A stretch of 64,000 nt of DNA. Origin: Streptomyces sp. AC558_RSS880 (GTDB lineage: Bacteria; Actinomycetota; Actinomycetes; Streptomycetales; Streptomycetaceae). Shown here piece after piece: positions 60,748 to 64,000 of this stretch. The first letter of the stretch is position 1. Every line of letters starts with the position of its first letter. The notes under the pieces were generated by a model. It had not been told where the DNA came from. It did no database searches and saw only the letters and a list, made by a program, of their open reading frames with translations. A program made the translations under genes and the position numbers. The stretch spans positions 124,001-188,000 of the forward strand of contig NZ_JAGMUJ010000007.1 in the NCBI RefSeq assembly GCF_019049255.1, in the 5' to 3' direction.

Positions 60748-63057
60748 TCAATGAAACGCCCGCAGGCGCAGGCTGTTCGTCACCACGAAGACCGAGGAGA
60801 ACGCCATCGCCGCACCGGCGATCATCGGGTTCAGTAGCCCGGCCGCGGCCAGCGGCAGCGCGGCCACGTTGTAGCCGAAGGCCCACACCAGATTGCCCTT
60901 GATCGTGCCGAGTGTCCTGCGGGACAGCCGTATCGCGTCCGCCGCCACCCGCAGGTCACCGCGGACCAGGGTCAGGTCGCCCGCCTCGATCGCCGCGTCC
61001 GTGCCGGTGCCCAGGGCGAGACCCAGATCGGCGACGGCCAGCGCGGCCGCGTCGTTGACGCCGTCGCCGACCATGGCGACGCTGCGTCCCTCGTCCTGCA
61101 GCCGCCGTACGACGTCGGCCTTGTCCTCGGGCAGCACCTCGGCGATCACCTCGTCGATGCCCACGCTCCGCGCCACCGCCTCGGCGACGGTCCGGTTGTC
61201 ACCGGTCAGCAGCACCGGCGTGAGCCCCAGGGCGCGCAACTCGCGCACCGCCTCGGCGCTGGTCTCCTTCACGGCGTCGGCGACCGCGAGGACACCGCGT
61301 GCCACCCCGTCCCAGCCGGCCACGACGGCCGTACGCCCGTCCCGCTCGGCCTCGCCCTTCGCCCGCGCCAGCTCCGGGGGCAGCTCCCCGAAGAGCTCGG
61401 AGAGCCTCCCCACGGCCACCTCGTGGCCCTCCACGCGTCCGCGCACGCCCCGGCCGGGGACGTTCTCGAAGTGCTCGGCACGAGGCAGCGCGCCGGCGCG
61501 GTCCTCGGCGCCCGCGGCGACCGCCCGCGCGACGGGGTGCTCGGAGGCGTGCTCCAGGGCGCCCGCGAGCCGCAGCAGCAGCCGCTCGTCGGTGCCCTCG
61601 GCGACGTACACCTCCTGGAGGGTCATCCGTCCGGTGGTGACGGTGCCGGTCTTGTCCAGGACGACGGTGTCGACGCGACGGGTGGACTCCAGGACCTCGG
61701 GACCCTTGATGAGGATGCCGAGCTGGGCCCCGCGCCCGGTGCCGACCATCAGCGCGGTCGGCGTGGCGAGCCCGAGGGCGCAGGGGCAGGCGATGATCAG
61801 TACGGCGACGGCGGCGGTGAACGCGGCGACGGTGTCGCCCGTGGCACCCAGCCACATCCCGAAGGTGCCGACGGCGATCAGCAGCACCACGGGGACGAAG
61901 ATCCCGGAGATCCGGTCGGCGAGGCGCTGGACCCGGGCCTTGCCGTTCTGCGCCTCCTCCACCAGCCGCGCCATCCGCGCGAGCCGTGTGTCGGCGCCGA
62001 TCCGGGTCGCCTCGACGACGAGCCGTCCGCCCGCGTTGACCGTGGCGCCGGTGACGGTGTCGCCGACGGTGACGTCCACGGGCACGGACTCGCCGGTCAG
62101 CATGGACGCGTCCACGGCGGAGGAGCCCTCGAGGACCGTGCCGTCGGTGGCGATCTTCTCCCCGGGCCGTACGACGAACCGGTCGCCCACGGCCAGCCGC
62201 TCCGCCGGGATCCGCACCTCGCGCCCGCCCACCCGTCTCCCACCACCGCCCTCAACCGAGAGCGCTTCGCGCTCGCCCTCCTCGTATCGCAGTACGGCCA
62301 CGTCCTTGGCGCCCAGCTCCATCAGCGCCCGCAGGGCCGCTCCCGCGCGGCGCTTGGAGCGGGCCTCGAGGTAGCGGCCGAGCAGGATGAAGGCGGTGAC
62401 GCCGGCGGCGACCTCCAGGTAGATGGTGGAGGCGCCGTCGGTGCGCGAGACGGTGAGCTCGAAGGGGTGCCGCATGCCGGGCATGCCCGCGTCGCCGAGG
62501 AACAGCGCCCACAGGGACCAGCCGAACGCGGCGAGCGTGCCGACGGAGACCAGCGTGTCCATGGTGGCCGCGCCGTGCCGGAGGTTGGTCCAGGCGGCCC
62601 GGTGGAAGGGGGCGGCGCCCCAGACCACGACGGGTGCGGCGAGGGTGAGCGAGAGCCACTGCCAGTTGTCGAACTGCAGGGGCGGGATCATCGCCAGGAG
62701 GACGACGGGGAGGGCGAGGAGCGCGGAGCCGGTGAGGCGCCGTCGCAGGACGGCGAGTTCGGGGTCGGCCTGCGTGTCGGGGCCCTCCTCGGTCACCTCC
62801 CGCACAGGCTCCTCGGCGGTGTAGCCGGTCCGCACCACCGTGGTGATCAGGTCGGCGACCTCGGTGCCTGGCGGGTAGGTGATCCGGGCCTTCTCCGTCG
62901 CGTAGTTCACCGTGGCGGTGACGCCGTCCATGCGGTTGAGCTTCTTCTCGACGCGGGCCGCGCAGGAGGCGCAGGTCATCCCGCCGATGAGCAGCTCGAC
63001 CTCCGAGAGGGCCGGCTGTCCGGCGGCCGGTGCCTCGGTGGCGGTGGTGCTGGTCAT
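60748..63057 (-). CDS. copA: Copper-translocating P1B-type ATPase
   Basis: This 769-residue ATPase has one N-terminal metal-binding domain (GGMTCASC with Cys29 and Cys32) and eight membrane helices. It has the TGES phosphatase loop ([11 protein letters not shown]), the membrane metal site [19 protein letters not shown], the phosphorylation motif [11 protein letters not shown], the P1B-specific [15 protein letters not shown], and [14 protein letters not shown]. These mark a Cu(I) exporter. Around residues 257-277, after DVAVLRY, an extra Glu/Gly-rich loop ([20 protein letters not shown]) interrupts the actuator domain before [14 protein letters not shown]. The chaperone gene lies 128 bp upstream on the same strand, and the CsoR-type box is upstream of both. 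Confidence 0.94.
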   Translation of the reverse strand: MTSTTATEAPAAGQPALSEVELLIGGMTCASCAARVEKKLNRMDGVTATVNYATEKARITYPPGTEVADLITTVVRTGYTAEEPVREVTEEGPDTQADPELAVLRRRLTGSALLALPVVLLAMIPPLQFDNWQWLSLTLAAPVVVWGAAPFHRAAWTNLRHGAATMDTLVSVGTLAAFGWSLWALFLGDAGMPGMRHPFELTVSRTDGASTIYLEVAAGVTAFILLGRYLEARSKRRAGAALRALMELGAKDVAVLRYEEGEREALSVEGGGGRRVGGREVRIPAERLAVGDRFVVRPGEKIATDGTVLEGSSAVDASMLTGESVPVDVTVGDTVTGATVNAGGRLVVEATRIGADTRLARMARLVEEAQNGKARVQRLADRISGIFVPVVLLIAVGTFGMWLGATGDTVAAFTAAVAVLIIACPCALGLATPTALMVGTGRGAQLGILIKGPEVLESTRRVDTVVLDKTGTVTTGRMTLQEVYVAEGTDERLLLRLAGALEHASEHPVARAVAAGAEDRAGALPRAEHFENVPGRGVRGRVEGHEVAVGRLSELFGELPPELARAKGEAERDGRTAVVAGWDGVARGVLAVADAVKETSAEAVRELRALGLTPVLLTGDNRTVAEAVARSVGIDEVIAEVLPEDKADVVRRLQDEGRSVAMVGDGVNDAAALAVADLGLALGTGTDAAIEAGDLTLVRGDLRVAADAIRLSRRTLGTIKGNLVWAFGYNVAALPLAAAGLLNPMIAGAAMAFSSVFVVTNSLRLRAFH

Positions 63058-63185
63058 GTCCGTACTCCAGGGACGTCCGGGGCTCCGAGGGCGTCCGGGG
63101 CTCCGGGGGCGGTGGCGTGCCGGGCCGCGGGGAACGGGTGGCCGCTGCGGCCCGGTTCACGCCGTGCGGAAGCGGGACTCCCGGT

Positions 63186-63425
63186 TCAGGCCTGGCCGGC
63201 CAGCTCGAAGCCGGCCTCGTCGACGGCGGCGCGGACGGCCTCCTCGTCGAGCGGGGCGGCGGAGACGACGGTCACCTCGCCGGAGGAGGCGACCGCCTGC
63301 ACCGAGCTGACGCCGGCGATCTGGGAGATCTCGCCGGAGACGGCGCCCTCGCAGTGCCCGCAGCTCATCCCGCTCACCTTGTAGACGGTGGTGACGGAGC
63401 CCTGGGTGTCGGTCTGGGAGGTCAT
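63186..63425 (-). CDS. copZ: Copper chaperone, heavy-metal-associated domain (CopZ-like)
   Basis: The 79-residue protein starts at ATG 63425 (MTSQTDTQGS). It is a single ferredoxin-like heavy-metal domain with YKVSGMSCGHCEGAVSGEIS (Cys22, Cys25). The second half, AGVSSVQAVASSGEVTVVSA and DEEAVRAAVDEAGFEL, completes the fold. It carries Cu(I) to the CopA metal-binding domain. It is transcribed with copA from a promoter next to the CsoR-type operator at 63485-63501. An in-frame upstream extension to 63473 is less likely. Confidence 0.92.
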   Translation of the reverse strand: MTSQTDTQGSVTTVYKVSGMSCGHCEGAVSGEISQIAGVSSVQAVASSGEVTVVSAAPLDEEAVRAAVDEAGFELAGQA

Positions 63426-63484
63426 GTCGTTACTCCTCGTCGAGGCGTATGGGGGCGGTGTGGCCTTGGCCATGACTTCAGACT

Positions 63485-63501
63485 ATACCCCTAGGGGGTA
63501 T
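63485..63501. promoter_or_regulatory. CsoR-type copper operator
   Basis: ATACCCCTAGGGGGTAT is a perfect match to the GC-tract inverted repeat bound by CsoR repressors (ATACCCC...GGGGTAT). It is 60 bp upstream of the copZ start, so the copZ-copA genes should be induced by copper. Confidence 0.9.
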
Positions 63502-63540
63502 GAATCCAAGTCTGACGGCCGGGGCGGCGTCAGGCGGATC

Positions 63541-63574
63541 GAGGACACCCGCGACAAGAGGACACCCGCGACAA
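63541..63574. repeat. Tandem 17-bp direct repeat upstream of the alcohol dehydrogenase gene
   Basis: GAGGACACCCGCGACAA occurs twice back to back, with no mismatches, 61 bp before the ATG at 63635. Confidence 0.8.
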
Positions 63575-63634
63575 GGCGGGAGCCGGGGGATAGCGTTCCG
63601 CCGGAAGCGGCGATCACCGAAGGGCGGGACGGTC

Positions 63635-64000
63635 ATGCGGGCGGTGGTGTTCGAGCGGTACGGGGAACCGGCCGAGGTGCGGGAGGTCACGGACCCGGAG
63701 CCGGCGGAGCACGGGGTGGTGGTCCGCGTCGAGGCCACCGGCCTGTGCCGCAGCGACTGGCACGGCTGGCAGGGCCACGACCCGGACATCGCCCTGCCGC
63801 ACGTCCCCGGCCACGAACTCGCCGGAACGGTCGAGGCCGTCGGCGCCCGGGTCACCGGCTGGCGCGCCGGGGACCGGGTCACCGTCCCCTTCGTCTGCGC
63901 CTGCGGAACCTGCCCCGCCTGCGCGGCCGGCGACCAGCAGGTGTGCGAACGCCAGACCCAGCCCGGCTTCACGCACTGGGGCTCCTTCGCCCAGTACGTG
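63635..64000 (+). CDS. Zinc-dependent alcohol dehydrogenase, C-terminus cut by window edge
   Basis: The 122 codons present start at ATG 63635 (GGGCGGGAC upstream). The protein shows the GroES-like fold of medium-chain zinc dehydrogenases. Cys38 is in [13 protein letters not shown], the catalytic-zinc GHE in [15 protein letters not shown], and four closely spaced cysteines in [19 protein letters not shown] form the structural-zinc lobe. The Rossmann half lies beyond the window. GLCRSDWH and the [15 protein letters not shown] segment fit the alcohol/formaldehyde dehydrogenase-like branch. The substrate is unknown. It is divergent from copZ. Confidence 0.9.
   Translation, partial: MRAVVFERYGEPAEVREVTDPEPAEHGVVVRVEATGLCRSDWHGWQGHDPDIALPHVPGHELAGTVEAVGARVTGWRAGDRVTVPFVCACGTCPACAAGDQQVCERQTQPGFTHWGSFAQYV

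Overview
The window is chromosomal DNA from a Streptomyces. It has very high G+C with strong third-position bias, many GTG starts, tight ATGA/GTGA overlaps, Tat-exported lipoproteins, and actinobacterial families (DUF397/XRE pairs, fused ABC exporter, PucR, DUF4232, peptidase S37). Gene order at both ends matches, from memory, the S. coelicolor segment running from the desferrioxamine genes (about SCO2781) down to citrate synthase (SCO2736) and a copper ATPase. That synteny could not be checked here.

Layout. 1-1636: end of the desferrioxamine uptake genes (desF-like, desE) under an iron box. 1671-11047: a Uma2-like protein, then a leucine/isovalerate degradation cluster (acyl-CoA dehydrogenase, HMG-CoA lyase, biotin-dependent acyl-CoA carboxylase alpha and beta). 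A divergent TetR gene with two operator copies, a second acyl-CoA dehydrogenase and an acyl-CoA thioesterase follow. 11307-14286: a secreted DUF4232 protein, a putative phosphatase and a stand-alone TnpB element with a recognisable right end. 14287-18742: PucR regulator divergent from an agmatinase-like ureohydrolase coupled to a ThDP enzyme.

18779-27776 is an accessory island. Two copies of a small secreted I36-type inhibitor gene flank a two-gene NLR-like signalling pair and a broken AAA ATPase gene. GNAT/TetR, an XRE gene with a nonsense codon, DUF397, a protein with an expanded 21-bp repeat, and two paralogous small proteins complete it. 27739-42402: secreted endonuclease I, phytase-like esterase, fused heterodimer-type ABC exporter, small secreted protein, S37 peptidase, lipoprotein, GH3 enzyme, LysR/EamA/GNAT and an MFS exporter.

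42494-47968: a LacI-controlled operon (Gfo/Idh/MocA oxidoreductase, DUF993 aldolase-like protein, sugar isomerase) with a second isomerase, probably degrading an unidentified sugar or polyol. 48235-55365: AraC regulator, then a ribose-type operon transcribed LacI-ABC ATPase-(permease fused to binding protein)-ribokinase-ribose pyranase. Two identical-spacing operators precede it. 55658-64000: DoxX protein, RecD2 helicase, citrate synthase, a 675-bp gene-free stretch, copper ATPase and chaperone under a CsoR-type box, and the start of a zinc alcohol dehydrogenase.

The best candidate for a little-described system is the pair at 20219-22854. A small helical protein ends with a roughly 18-residue motif that is repeated at the start of the adjacent NB-ARC/TPR protein. 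This is the layout of amyloid-motif NLR/effector cell-death pairs.
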